NCBI GenBank assembly: GCA_902797685.1
Contig: CADBTQ010000065.1
Coordinates: 1-46,579, forward strand
Reading direction: 5' to 3'
Origin: an uncultured Eubacteriales bacterium
Lineage (GTDB): Bacteria > Bacillota > Clostridia > Christensenellales > CAG-1252
Length of the DNA stretch: 46,579 nucleotides
Of the stretch, positions 31,265 to 40,914 are shown one piece after another (position 1 is the first letter of the stretch; each line of letters opens with the position of its first letter). The position numbers and the translations under genes were made by a program. The notes beneath the pieces are model-generated. The model was given only the letters and a program-made list of their open reading frames with translations. It was not told the DNA's origin and did not search any database.

Positions 31265-34200
31265 ATGACAAGAAGTAGGACCGCAATTTGGATTACCTTG
31301 TTGACTGCCGTCGTTCTGGCTTTGGTCGGATTGGCTTGCACGACTTCTTTTGCCGCTTCGGCGGAAGAGGAAGTCCTGACCATGGACGCTACGCTTTATT
31401 GGTATCACGACGCCATGGACAACGTCGTTATATCTCCCAGGCTTTGGACTCGCCCGAGTGCCGACGCCGAGTGGACGATCGTCGAGCTTGACGACGTGGA
31501 CGCCTATCTTCGCTACGTCTCTTCGGACGGCACCACGGCACAGGTCGCGCCCACCCAATTCGGCAATTACACCGTGCAGATCGTGTTGGGCGACAATGCG
31601 GCGCTCTATCGCTCCCTTTCCGGCACGACCTTGGGTCCGGGGTCGGTCGTATTCGAGCGGCAGTATCGACTACTTCCCGAACAGCTCTCCATCGTGTTCG
31701 CTCCCCAAAACAACGTCGTGCAGGGGCAGTACAGTTATAGCAGGATCCTCAACGAAACCTTGGTCCTTCGCGCAGGGCAACCCTTGGAGCGCGACGTCGA
31801 CTATTCGGTATCCGTGTCCAAAGGCGGGGTAGCGGTCACCTCGATCGCGGACGCGGGCGAATACACCGTGGCTGTCACTTTGCTGTCTCCCGTGGGTACC
31901 TACTCCGCAGGAGAGCGCTTCGAGTCCGTCTTTTTGGTCAAGACCAATTTGGACGGGTTGATCGCCGTGGATTCCACCGTTCGCTACGAGGGTATGTTCT
32001 ACGATCCCACCCGTGGGGACGCTGTCGCATATTACACCCCCACCTTTAGCGGCACGCTCGTTTCCTCTTATGAGGATAGTTATTCGGTCACCTATTTGAC
32101 CGAGGACGGGCAAGTGCTCCTTTCCGCGCCCACTTTCGCCGGTACTTTTGTCGCTCGCGTCACCCTTACTTCCGCCATCGACCCGCTCGGCTTGTCCGTC
32201 GGCGATTACGTGGATTGTTATTACACTATTTTGCCCCTTCCTTATACCGTTACTTTCCGCACGACCGCGGGCAATCACGAAGGCTCGGACAAGTTCGATT
32301 TGTACTATTCCCCCGAGGGGATCGGCGTGCTTGCTCCCGTGGTCTCCAACGGCAACGATACTTTGGACGCGGGCTATCTCGCTACCTCTTACTACAAGTG
32401 GAACGAGTCTATCCGCTCTTGGCAAGCCATGCCGCTTAGCGAACTCGGCGCAAAAGGCAACGTCATTTCCTCGGTCGGGTTGTATCGCGTGCTGTTCGAG
32501 TTGGACTATACCGCGGACGGCGGCACTTCGCTCGCGGGCAACGCTTGGTTCCCGGGCGCCAACGGCTTTGCCATCACCCAAGACAACAATATCTTGACCT
32601 GCTATTTCGAGGTCAAGAGCAATTACACGGTATCGGGATTTAGTTCTTCGTACGTCTACACCGGCGAGGTCTTGACAGAGGGGCAACTCAATCCCGTCGT
32701 CATGAGCCGCGGCTCCAACGGTAGGGGCTATTTCGAGGTGGCGTACTATTTGGACGGCGCTCCCGTCTCCCGCGATCAAGTGGGTTTGGAGAGCGGCCGT
32801 TACGAGGGCGTCATCACTTTTGACGAATGGATCTTAGACGGGGACGTGCCCTATACCGTCACCCAAGCGGGGGAGCAATATCACTTTTGGTTCGACGTCT
32901 TGCCCAAGACTTTCGTTATCCGTTCGAGCGATACGTTCAGCCACGAGGCGTTTGAACAAAACTTGCTCGACTTGCTTTGTTTGTCCGATCTCCATCACGT
33001 TAGCCTCGACTACTTGTCCTATCACGACGGCTACTACGACGTGGTAAGCAAAGGCGACTTCTTTACCCAAGTCGGTTTTTATCGACTGGACGTCACCGTG
33101 TCCCAAGGACGCTACGACGGTTACGTTTTCTCTTTTGATTTTGTCAATCGCGCCGCTTCTTCGCTCAAACAGATCGGCGTTTCTTTCGACAATACGACCA
33201 ACACCGTCATTCCCTACACGGGTATGCCCGTCGTGGCGGACTTCGACTTCGGCGATATGCCCGATACCACCCGTTTGAGTATCCTGTACGAGCAAAAAGA
33301 TGGGGAAGACTGGGCGTACTGCGACTATCCCGTCCTGCCCGGCGACTACCGCGTGAGAGTGCACTTCAACGAGGCGTGTCCCTATTTCGACGTGGATAAC
33401 GGCGCCGAATATACCGTCGCCTTTACCATCAAAGCCTTGTCCTTCTCGGTCGAGTTCGAAGTGGACGGCACGGACGACGTGTACGACGGCAACGTCAAAT
33501 CGTATCGGGCGACCTATTACGCCGATTCCCGCCCCATGCTTTCTTCCGAGGTGGAGATGATGGGCGTCAAGGTGTTGTACGCTCGCGCTACCGACGATCC
33601 CGAGGACTTGGTGTTCGACCCCTCGGCTCGTCCCTTGGAAGCGGGCGGCTACTACTTTGCGGTCACGTTCGACGACGATATGCGCATGTTCGGTCTGACC
33701 GCTTATACCGGCAGCGAATACACCTACGCCAACTTGATCGGTCATGCGGTGTTCAGCCGTCAGATCACGGTGCAAAGACTGCAACTCGCCGCTTTGGTGG
33801 ATCTGCCCTCGGGCTACGGCGGACTGTACACCAAAGGGCAATCGTTGGTGCCTTCGTATACTTTTTACAAATACAACGGCAGCGATCTTTCCGATCCCGC
33901 CGAGATAGCGAAATTGGAAAAGGTGGAGTGGGTCAACGCTTCCTACTACGATGTGCAATATCGTCGCGGCGAGTTGGGCGGCACCGGCTTCGGCAACGAT
34001 TGGATCGATCCCTCTCTCAGCGGGACGTACCCCACCGAGACGGGCAATTATCAATACATCATCGCTCTCCACTTGGAGCACGGCGGTAATTTGTACGTCG
34101 CCAAAGTCGCTACACCCTCGCAAGGGGAGTCCTTGGCGGTCGACCTGGATATGGTGGGCGGCAAATACGGCTTTGATCGTCCCTCCGTGTCGGGCGTGTA

Positions 34201-37200
34201 CCCCATCAATCCCCGTCCCATTTCGGTCGTGGCGGGCGCGTTGCAAGGCAATATTTATTACGGGCAAGCCGCCAAAGTCTCGGTCGGCGATCTCAGTTGG
34301 ACGACGTTGGATCAAGAGGGCGATCCGATCCCCTTTGACGAGAGCGATCTGGACGATTACGTCACTCTGTCCTATTTCGAGCGTTCGGGCTCGTCCATCG
34401 TGTTGGGCGGGGACGATCTGTTTACTGCCGGCGGACTGTTCGCTTCGGGCGGGGAGTACACTTTGCGTATCGCTTTCCGCGCGCCTGTCGACGCCGCCGA
34501 GACGTTGGAGTACAGCCGTTATACCTTAACGGGCGGTCACGATGTGGAAGATCTGCCTCTTGCGGGATTTTTGCAAGCGGGTTGCTATACCGATCAACCT
34601 TTCCGCGTGCGTAGCGCCGAGGGGTTGCGCGCCGTGTTCGAGCCCAATTTCAATTCCTATTGCTTCGACGGTCTTGCCAAAGATTTCAACGTTCGTTTCG
34701 TCACCGAAGGCGAGGTGGACGTGTCCGACGCATTAGCGGGCAAATACAAAGTCATCTACAAAAACCTTTTGTCGGGTATCGACCTCTCGGGCGACGTCAA
34801 ACCCACCCAAGTGGGTACGTACAGCGTGCGCGTCGAGTTTTTGGAAGACGTCTTCCGCTACCAAGCCGCCCAACGCCAAGGCGTGTACGTAGGCTACGGC
34901 GAGGACAAGCCCTATATCGTTTACGGCGGCACGGTGACCTACGAGTACGCCATCTCTCAACCCGCGTTTTTGGCTTGGGAATGGGTCGCTCCCACGGGAG
35001 ACGTTCGGACTGCCGGCACCGCTTCTTCGTCCGATTACGACAGATATCCGTTTGACGGGGAGTCCAAAGGCTACGGCTTGCGTTTCTTCGTCAACGACGT
35101 CAACAAAGTCAGCGTCAACTTGATGCTGCACACCGATTACGAGATCAACTACTACGTCCGCGAGTCGTCGGGCCGCTACACTCTTTTGACGGGCGCTCCC
35201 TCTCAAGTGGGCGAGTACGTCGTGGAACTGGTCTTTTTGACCGAATTGGACGATTATCGCGTGGGCGACGAGGGCAACGTCAAGATCGTTGCTTACACCT
35301 ATGCCGATACGCAAGACGACTGCTTCGGCCGCAGTTTGGTCGGCAACGGGGGAGACCTCGTCAACAACTTGGCGCTGGAGTACCGCTATTTGCAAGTGGC
35401 GATCGACAAAGCCACGGTCACGGTGGAAGGCTTGAGCGTACTTGACAAGATCTTCGACAACGACGACAAGGCGACCACCTCGGGCAGTATGAGCCCCGTG
35501 GCAAAGACGGGCGCTTTGACCTCGCAAGCCCGAGCGGATTTCGCGCTTATCATCGACGCGGTGTCTTTTGCCGCCTTCGACGGGGTAGGCGTGGGCGAGC
35601 ACCGGGTCAAGTTGTCGATCCAATGGGGAGACAAACGGGTGATACTCCCGCACGCTTCGTTGACTTCGGACGGCGTGGCGTTCCTCTTGGGGCAACTATC
35701 CGAGGATGACAAACCCTCCTGGAAAGAAGCGGTCGTTCGCCTTGACGAAAGTTACGTCTTCGTGTGGCAGGATCTCAAAGGCAACGTCAAGCCCCGCACC
35801 CTTTCTTTGATCGCCGACGACTACACCCGTACTTATGATCCCTACTTTGTGGACGGGGACTTTTTGACCTATCACGTCTCTGACGAGGACTTTGCGTTCC
35901 TTTCGTCTCTTAGCGTGGCGGGGATCACCAACGGCAAATTGACCGACTATTTCGTCGGGCACTTGGTGAGGGAAGACAGCGACAACTTCAACGTCAAAGA
36001 GGACGGCTACGCCATCGGTTTCAGTTCGGATTGGGCGTGGATCGACAATACCCTCACTTTGTCGGACGGGACGACGACCACTTTGGACGAGCAGTTGGAG
36101 TACACCATCACCTCCGCCAAATACTACATACTCCGCAAGGAGATCACCATCGGCACCGACGGAGACGTCACCCGCTATTACGACCAAGCCGAGGCGCCCA
36201 TTCCCGTGGTCGTATTGAGCGGCAAGTTGCTCGCCGGCGACCGCATTATGGCGGAAGGGGAGTTTGCCGCCACCCGTCAAAGCGAACGGACGTTGGACGA
36301 CGTGGGTCGCTACGCCATCGACTTTAGCGCGGTGCGCATTTACAACGGGTTGAGCGACCGTACCGACAACTACAAGATTGAATATACGCCCGCTTATTAC
36401 GTCATCGCGGCGCGTACCGTTACCATTCGTCCCGATATCGAGACCAACGTGGATAGACAAAACTACACGGTGGAAGATTGGCGCTCCTTCGCTCCCACTC
36501 CGCTTGTCAAGATCTACAACGACGGCGCCGCCGAGATCAATTTCGACCCTTCTGTCGTGGGCGCTCACGTCGAGGGCAACTTTACGTTGACCCCCCGCAT
36601 GGTGACGTCCGAGCGTATTTATCGTTCGTTTGCCGTGGGCTCGGGCGGGCTTCGCTTGGTCGACCAAGACGGCAGGGACGTTACTCACAATTTCAACGTG
36701 TTGCCTTTGACCAACTGCATCTACAACGTGCGCAAATACGTGGTGCGTTTGTCGGTGGGCGCAGGGTACGAAAAGACCTACGGCTCGCCCGATCCGTTGA
36801 TGACTTTGACCGAGATCGGCAACAGTTTGAGGTCGCTGGGCTTCGTGTTGTCCGAGGATTCCACCGCTTCGCGCGAGGCGGGCGAGGACGTCAAGTTCGA
36901 TTCGGACGGCAACGTGTTGGGATACGATATCCTTCCCACCAACCAAGGGACGATCAAGATACTCAAGCCCAATCCCGACGGAGACGACGAGGACGTGACC
37001 CAATACTGCTACGTGGAAGTGGAAAACACCACGTACGAAAATATGTCCCTCATCAAGTATCAACTCGTCATCAAGCCTTTGCCCGTCACCGTGACCGTGA
37101 GAGAGGAGTCCATCAACCGTTCTTCCCGCGCCATTTTGCCCAGCATCGTGTTCTATGACGAGGGCGGCAACGCGGTCAGTACCGCTATCACGTCCACCAT

Positions 37201-38218
37201 GAAGTCGAGATTCGGCATGAGCGAAGAGCAGACCATCGTGGAAGGGGACAACGTGATCACCCCCGTGCTTCTTAACGAAAGCGATCCCAACTTTGTCTTT
37301 ACCACCGTGCCCGGCGTGTTACACGTGGTCTATCCCGAAAACCACGTTACCGTGTCTGTGATCGACGTGGACGACGATCTTACCGCCGCCAACCAATACG
37401 CTTTCGTGGGCGGACGGCTGTTCAAGACGTTGCAACTCTATCAAGCCAAGACGGACAACGGCAAAGACCCCACCAAGTCGGTACAGACTTTGCTGCCCAC
37501 CACCGACGTCACCGTCAATCACAACGTCTACGTCGTAGCGGTGCGCCGAGACGGCAGCTTCGTGTTGCTCGATCCCGAGATGACCGAGGACGGATTGCTC
37601 GTCAGCGACACCCAATTCTACTATATCATGGTAGCCGAAGTGCAGACCTGGCCCTATTACGTCATCGCGGGCGTGGTCGTTCTGGCGCTTATCGCCGTGC
37701 TTGCTTTGGTGTTGCGCGCCAAAAAGCGTATAAAGATAAGAGGCAAAAAGCAAAAGGAACCCAAGGCGCCCAAGCAACCCAAAGAGAAAGCGCCCAAGGA
37801 GCCCAAACAACCCAAGGAACGCAAGGTCAAACCGCTCCGAGCCACCCCCGTGGAAGAGCGTGAGCAACCGGTGACGGAAGCGGAGGAGCAAACCGAAGAG
37901 GTCCTGCCGACCGAATCGTCGAGCGAGTCTCTCCCCGAGGAGACCGCAGCGCCTTCTGCCGAACAAGCGGAAGCCCTCTCTCCCGTCGAGCCCACAGCCC
38001 AACCCGATCCGGTGCGACCCGCCGGGCCGCAAAGCGTATCGGTCACCCCGTCCGACGACGAGGAGATCGTGATCGCGTCCGCAAGCCGTTTCGACGAGGA
38101 CGTCAAGCCCGTCGAGTCGGTGTCCCAACCCCAATCGTCCTATCCCGCTTCGGACGATGAGATCGTAGTCGCGTCTTCCCGCCGTCGCTTTGACGACGAG
38201 GACGATACGCAAGAATAA
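31265..38218 (+). CDS. Giant repeat surface protein with transmembrane anchor and cytoplasmic tail
   Basis: A 2317-residue protein. A signal peptide (about 1-32, ending ASA) is followed by at least twelve divergent modules of 90-135 residues, each marked by a 'P-x2-x-G-x-Y-x-V-x-V-x-F' motif, for example at about residues 96, 194, 289, 401, 507, 600, 690, 791, 923, 1058, 1180 and 1312. From about 1380 there are YDG/MBG-like modules (VLDKIFDNDDKAT, YEKTYGSPDPLMTL, KPLPVTVTV). A membrane helix lies at about 2129-2150 (YYVIAGVVVLALIAVLALVL), followed by a Lys/Pro-rich then Glu/Ser-rich tail of about 165 residues with two copies of a DDEIV-AS-RFD motif. There is no LPXTG sorting signal. It probably acts in adhesion or envelope structure; this is inference. 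Confidence 0.88.
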   Translation: MTRSRTAIWITLLTAVVLALVGLACTTSFAASAEEEVLTMDATLYWYHDAMDNVVISPRLWTRPSADAEWTIVELDDVDAYLRYVSSDGTTAQVAPTQFGNYTVQIVLGDNAALYRSLSGTTLGPGSVVFERQYRLLPEQLSIVFAPQNNVVQGQYSYSRILNETLVLRAGQPLERDVDYSVSVSKGGVAVTSIADAGEYTVAVTLLSPVGTYSAGERFESVFLVKTNLDGLIAVDSTVRYEGMFYDPTRGDAVAYYTPTFSGTLVSSYEDSYSVTYLTEDGQVLLSAPTFAGTFVARVTLTSAIDPLGLSVGDYVDCYYTILPLPYTVTFRTTAGNHEGSDKFDLYYSPEGIGVLAPVVSNGNDTLDAGYLATSYYKWNESIRSWQAMPLSELGAKGNVISSVGLYRVLFELDYTADGGTSLAGNAWFPGANGFAITQDNNILTCYFEVKSNYTVSGFSSSYVYTGEVLTEGQLNPVVMSRGSNGRGYFEVAYYLDGAPVSRDQVGLESGRYEGVITFDEWILDGDVPYTVTQAGEQYHFWFDVLPKTFVIRSSDTFSHEAFEQNLLDLLCLSDLHHVSLDYLSYHDGYYDVVSKGDFFTQVGFYRLDVTVSQGRYDGYVFSFDFVNRAASSLKQIGVSFDNTTNTVIPYTGMPVVADFDFGDMPDTTRLSILYEQKDGEDWAYCDYPVLPGDYRVRVHFNEACPYFDVDNGAEYTVAFTIKALSFSVEFEVDGTDDVYDGNVKSYRATYYADSRPMLSSEVEMMGVKVLYARATDDPEDLVFDPSARPLEAGGYYFAVTFDDDMRMFGLTAYTGSEYTYANLIGHAVFSRQITVQRLQLAALVDLPSGYGGLYTKGQSLVPSYTFYKYNGSDLSDPAEIAKLEKVEWVNASYYDVQYRRGELGGTGFGNDWIDPSLSGTYPTETGNYQYIIALHLEHGGNLYVAKVATPSQGESLAVDLDMVGGKYGFDRPSVSGVYPINPRPISVVAGALQGNIYYGQAAKVSVGDLSWTTLDQEGDPIPFDESDLDDYVTLSYFERSGSSIVLGGDDLFTAGGLFASGGEYTLRIAFRAPVDAAETLEYSRYTLTGGHDVEDLPLAGFLQAGCYTDQPFRVRSAEGLRAVFEPNFNSYCFDGLAKDFNVRFVTEGEVDVSDALAGKYKVIYKNLLSGIDLSGDVKPTQVGTYSVRVEFLEDVFRYQAAQRQGVYVGYGEDKPYIVYGGTVTYEYAISQPAFLAWEWVAPTGDVRTAGTASSSDYDRYPFDGESKGYGLRFFVNDVNKVSVNLMLHTDYEINYYVRESSGRYTLLTGAPSQVGEYVVELVFLTELDDYRVGDEGNVKIVAYTYADTQDDCFGRSLVGNGGDLVNNLALEYRYLQVAIDKATVTVEGLSVLDKIFDNDDKATTSGSMSPVAKTGALTSQARADFALIIDAVSFAAFDGVGVGEHRVKLSIQWGDKRVILPHASLTSDGVAFLLGQLSEDDKPSWKEAVVRLDESYVFVWQDLKGNVKPRTLSLIADDYTRTYDPYFVDGDFLTYHVSDEDFAFLSSLSVAGITNGKLTDYFVGHLVREDSDNFNVKEDGYAIGFSSDWAWIDNTLTLSDGTTTTLDEQLEYTITSAKYYILRKEITIGTDGDVTRYYDQAEAPIPVVVLSGKLLAGDRIMAEGEFAATRQSERTLDDVGRYAIDFSAVRIYNGLSDRTDNYKIEYTPAYYVIAARTVTIRPDIETNVDRQNYTVEDWRSFAPTPLVKIYNDGAAEINFDPSVVGAHVEGNFTLTPRMVTSERIYRSFAVGSGGLRLVDQDGRDVTHNFNVLPLTNCIYNVRKYVVRLSVGAGYEKTYGSPDPLMTLTEIGNSLRSLGFVLSEDSTASREAGEDVKFDSDGNVLGYDILPTNQGTIKILKPNPDGDDEDVTQYCYVEVENTTYENMSLIKYQLVIKPLPVTVTVREESINRSSRAILPSIVFYDEGGNAVSTAITSTMKSRFGMSEEQTIVEGDNVITPVLLNESDPNFVFTTVPGVLHVVYPENHVTVSVIDVDDDLTAANQYAFVGGRLFKTLQLYQAKTDNGKDPTKSVQTLLPTTDVTVNHNVYVVAVRRDGSFVLLDPEMTEDGLLVSDTQFYYIMVAEVQTWPYYVIAGVVVLALIAVLALVLRAKKRIKIRGKKQKEPKAPKQPKEKAPKEPKQPKERKVKPLRATPVEEREQPVTEAEEQTEEVLPTESSSESLPEETAAPSAEQAEALSPVEPTAQPDPVRPAGPQSVSVTPSDDEEIVIASASRFDEDVKPVESVSQPQSSYPASDDEIVVASSRRRFDDEDDTQE

Positions 38219-38230
38219 TAGGAGGCAACT

Positions 38231-39982
38231 ATGAAAAAACTGATCGTTTGCTTACTCGTATTGGTCATGGCTCTCACTCCCGTCGTGTTGGCGGGGTGCA
38301 AAAAAGCCGACTCTTCCGTCCCATCCGGTGCCAACGTCGGTGACGATACCGATCCGACGACGGGCGGATTTGTCGATCCGCGCACCCAAAAGGCTACGAC
38401 CGATCCCGATTATTATCAACTGTTCGATACTATTCCCGAGTATTATACTCCCAAAGGTTTGGTCGATTTGGATTGTCAATACTTCGATCGCGACGAGTAT
38501 TTGGATACCTATCTCCAATACATGCGCGCCGAGGAGTATCGCGATTACAGCGAGGTGGACTTTGATTACGACTATCACACTTACCTCAACGATCAAGGTC
38601 TGTTTTGGGCGTATGCCGATGAGGACGGCACGCCTCGCATGGTCGCCGACCGCGATCACGAGCAAGTCGATCAACTGCTCCAAGACGGAGTGATCGACCC
38701 TGCCAAACCCACCATCGTATTTATCCACGGTATCCAAATGGGGTCTTACGATCGCAACGTCATCTTTACCGAGGCGGCGATCACCGCTCCCGACGTGTTG
38801 TCCCCTTCCGATCCGTTGTACAGCGATTACGTCGACGAGGCGTACAACATGGTGCAAACCAACACCTTGTACTATCGCAACGGGTTCAACGTGCTCAACT
38901 TCGTCTACAATCGCTTTTCGGACGAGGGCGCGATCGACGGCTATTTGCGGGATAAAGACGGCGAGTTGTTTTTGGACGAGAGCGGCAATCCCGTGCCCCA
39001 AATGTTTATGGCAAATCGTACGATCGAATCCAAGGTATGGTCGACCGACGGGGTCGGCGGGGTGCGCTATCGCTTGCCCAGCGGTCTGTACAGCGACGGC
39101 ACCAACGAGTCGGGTACGCCCGTGGACGGCGCCGAGCGCTTCGACGATCCCGAACACGCCATCGATTTTACGGTGGCGGAGTATCTTTGCGGCGAATGGA
39201 TCCGCTGCGTTAAGCGTTTGGAGAACAAAGGCGTCGCCCTCTCCGACAAAGGCGTGCGCTTTGCGGGTCACAGCATGGGGTGCGAAGTGACGACCGTCGG
39301 CACTTATCTTTTGACCGAATTGGTGAGAGTCGGGCAGATCGACAAGTCCTACCTCCCCGAGAGAGTGTGTATGTTGGACGGCTATATGGGCTTTTATGCG
39401 GGCGAAAAGTTTGACGCTTATGCGACCGATATGGGCGCGTCGATCATTCAAATGACCAGCACCGTCAACTGCCACGTCGCTTGGACGGGCAAATTGATGG
39501 AGAGAGGCGCCATCGCTTCTATGATGTGCGCCGCCGTTCGTCAGATCGTGGCAAACGACATTGCGTACGAATACTACATCGACGGCACGCCCACTTCGAT
39601 GGTGTCTACCGTCGGCAACACCATGCGCACTTTGCTGTTTTCGATGGTGGCGGTCGTCAAGTACACCGGCCACTTCCGCAACACTCACAACTCGGTGCGC
39701 TCGGTCTATTGCAGTAGCCAAGTTTGCCCCGTGCCCGACCTCGTGGATCAAGACGGCAACGTGATCGGCAAAGCCATCTCCGCAGCCAGTACGACCGCCG
39801 AGATCAAAGCCGCGCACGGCAAGATCTTCGTGATGACCGAGGGCGCGTCCACCGGCTCCGCTATCGACGACAAATATCAGTTGGAGAGCATGACCCAAGC
39901 GGGTCAATATCAGCGTCCCATGGGTACCGAGATCCCCTACGTCGATCCCGCCGACCTATTGGAAGACGAAGACGAAGAGTAA
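38231..39982 (+). CDS. Lipoprotein with lipase-like alpha/beta-hydrolase fold
   Basis: A 583-residue lipoprotein. The signal peptide ends in the lipobox LAGC (Cys at about 23), and an acidic Tyr/Asp-rich segment follows to about residue 150. The hydrolase core has PTIVFIHGIQMGSYD (oxyanion region, about 157-171) and the nucleophile elbow FAGHSMGCEV (Ser about 351). Candidate acid and base residues cannot be fixed with confidence by eye. It is anchored outside the membrane. The substrate is unknown. AGGAGG precedes the ATG, which lies 12 bp after the giant protein, so both are one operon and may act together. Confidence 0.82.
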   Translation: MKKLIVCLLVLVMALTPVVLAGCKKADSSVPSGANVGDDTDPTTGGFVDPRTQKATTDPDYYQLFDTIPEYYTPKGLVDLDCQYFDRDEYLDTYLQYMRAEEYRDYSEVDFDYDYHTYLNDQGLFWAYADEDGTPRMVADRDHEQVDQLLQDGVIDPAKPTIVFIHGIQMGSYDRNVIFTEAAITAPDVLSPSDPLYSDYVDEAYNMVQTNTLYYRNGFNVLNFVYNRFSDEGAIDGYLRDKDGELFLDESGNPVPQMFMANRTIESKVWSTDGVGGVRYRLPSGLYSDGTNESGTPVDGAERFDDPEHAIDFTVAEYLCGEWIRCVKRLENKGVALSDKGVRFAGHSMGCEVTTVGTYLLTELVRVGQIDKSYLPERVCMLDGYMGFYAGEKFDAYATDMGASIIQMTSTVNCHVAWTGKLMERGAIASMMCAAVRQIVANDIAYEYYIDGTPTSMVSTVGNTMRTLLFSMVAVVKYTGHFRNTHNSVRSVYCSSQVCPVPDLVDQDGNVIGKAISAASTTAEIKAAHGKIFVMTEGASTGSAIDDKYQLESMTQAGQYQRPMGTEIPYVDPADLLEDEDEE

Positions 39983-39995
39983 CTTGTTAAGACCT

Positions 39996-40032
39996 AAAAA
40001 ACGCTTCCGTTGATTTGGCGGAAGCGTTTTTT
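39996..40032. terminator. Bidirectional terminator
   Basis: AAAAAACGCTTCCG (39996-40009) pairs with CGGAAGCGTTTTTT (40019-40032) around a 9-nt loop. It separates the convergent lipoprotein genes on either side. Confidence 0.93.
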
Positions 40033-40069
40033 GTTTGCGCGTGTGCGCGCAGTCGTGCGCGTAATATAG

Positions 40070-40732
40070 TTAGGGGTTGACGCTCAATACCGTACCGTCG
40101 GTGGGGTCGATCAACACCGAGTAGTAGTCGGTGGGGGAGTGGATAAAGGCGACGTACCAGTAGTAGGGGCTGTCGGGGGTGGACGCGTCGTTGATAAAGC
40201 GCACGTAGATCTCCCTGTCGTGATCGTCCGCTTCCAATTTGGCGGCTAAGGTCTTTTGGGCGATCTGTTTGGCGTCGTTTGCGCCGATGGCGTCTTTGAG
40301 TAGGTCGGTCAATTCAAATTGCTCGCTGTGGTCGCCCCACTTGAGGGTCACCGTTTGCGGCGTTCCGATACTCGCCATCGAGGGGATCGCCCCCTCGTAG
40401 GACGCGCCGAAGTTGTCCTTTTGTAATTCGCCGTCCACGCTTCCCGTACTGCCCGTGAGGGTATAGGTGTAGGTGTCGTTGTACAGATCCACGTGCAAAG
40501 GCACCACCGACAAAGTGGCAAAGTCTTTGACGTCGGTCACTTTGCCGTCCGCGACGAACAGGCTTTCGCTCCGTCCCGAAGACAGCGAGACGCGGAAGTT
40601 GGACGAGGACGAAGTGTAGAGGGTCTGTTGCATATAACTGATGGGTTCCGCTTGTTGTGGGGTGTCTTTGCCGCATGCGGCAAGCGCCAGCGTGAGGGTG
40701 AGTAAAACGAAGATGACAAATACTTTTTTCAT
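40070..40732 (-). CDS. Small lipoprotein with PepSY-like C terminus
   Basis: A 220-residue lipoprotein. The ATG at 40732 is chosen for its AAGGAG site and for the signal peptide MKKVFVIFVLLTL with lipobox LAAC; a longer open frame starts upstream but the extra residues cover the ribosome site. The mature part is rich in Ser/Thr/Asp; the end YYSVLIDPTDGTVLSV resembles the PepSY/YpeB C-terminal strand ('Y.V.ID..TG.V'). The family is otherwise unknown to me. It is transcribed toward the giant-protein operon. Confidence 0.75.
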   Translation of the reverse strand: MKKVFVIFVLLTLTLALAACGKDTPQQAEPISYMQQTLYTSSSSNFRVSLSSGRSESLFVADGKVTDVKDFATLSVVPLHVDLYNDTYTYTLTGSTGSVDGELQKDNFGASYEGAIPSMASIGTPQTVTLKWGDHSEQFELTDLLKDAIGANDAKQIAQKTLAAKLEADDHDREIYVRFINDASTPDSPYYWYVAFIHSPTDYYSVLIDPTDGTVLSVNP

Positions 40733-40824
40733 AGTTTCTCCTTTCTCTTTTGCCATACTGTATGCGTACAAGCCCCTCGCTATACCAGCGCCTATCAAAA
40801 TTACAAAAAACCGCTTAAAATGAA

Positions 40825-40853
40825 TTGCGAAATAAAGAGACTTGCAATATAAT
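40825..40853 (+). promoter_or_regulatory. Promoter of the Na+-decarboxylase operon
   Basis: TTGCGA (40825-40830), 17 bp, TATAAT (40848-40853). The ATG of the first gene is at 40915, so the leader is about 55 nt and contains a structured element. Confidence 0.83.
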
Positions 40854-40862
40854 ATAGACTAA

Positions 40863-40899
40863 GGGAGTTTGGGCCTATTGTATAACAATAGCGACTCCC
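40863..40899 (+). promoter_or_regulatory. Leader hairpin or operator of the decarboxylase operon
   Basis: A perfect palindrome CTATTGT-ATA-ACAATAG (40875-40891) is nested within GGGAGT (40863-40868) and ACTCCC (40894-40899). The inner arms could be a dimeric regulator site (TTGT...ACAA halves), and the outer arms make the whole an RNA hairpin at the transcript start. It is not a terminator, since no U-run follows. Function is inferred from position. Confidence 0.6.
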
Positions 40900-40914
40900 G
40901 CTTGGAGGTTTGTC

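Noticed and set aside
31670-37063. Several long minus-strand frames (370-490 codons) opposite the giant surface protein
   Set aside because: Rich in His, Val, Arg, Asp and Gly as expected for reverse-strand reading of this codon usage; the plus-strand gene has promoter, signal peptide and anchor.
38252-39907. A 551-codon open frame on the minus strand opposite the lipoprotein hydrolase
   Set aside because: Antisense shadow of a clear lipoprotein gene with signal peptide and catalytic motif on the plus strand.
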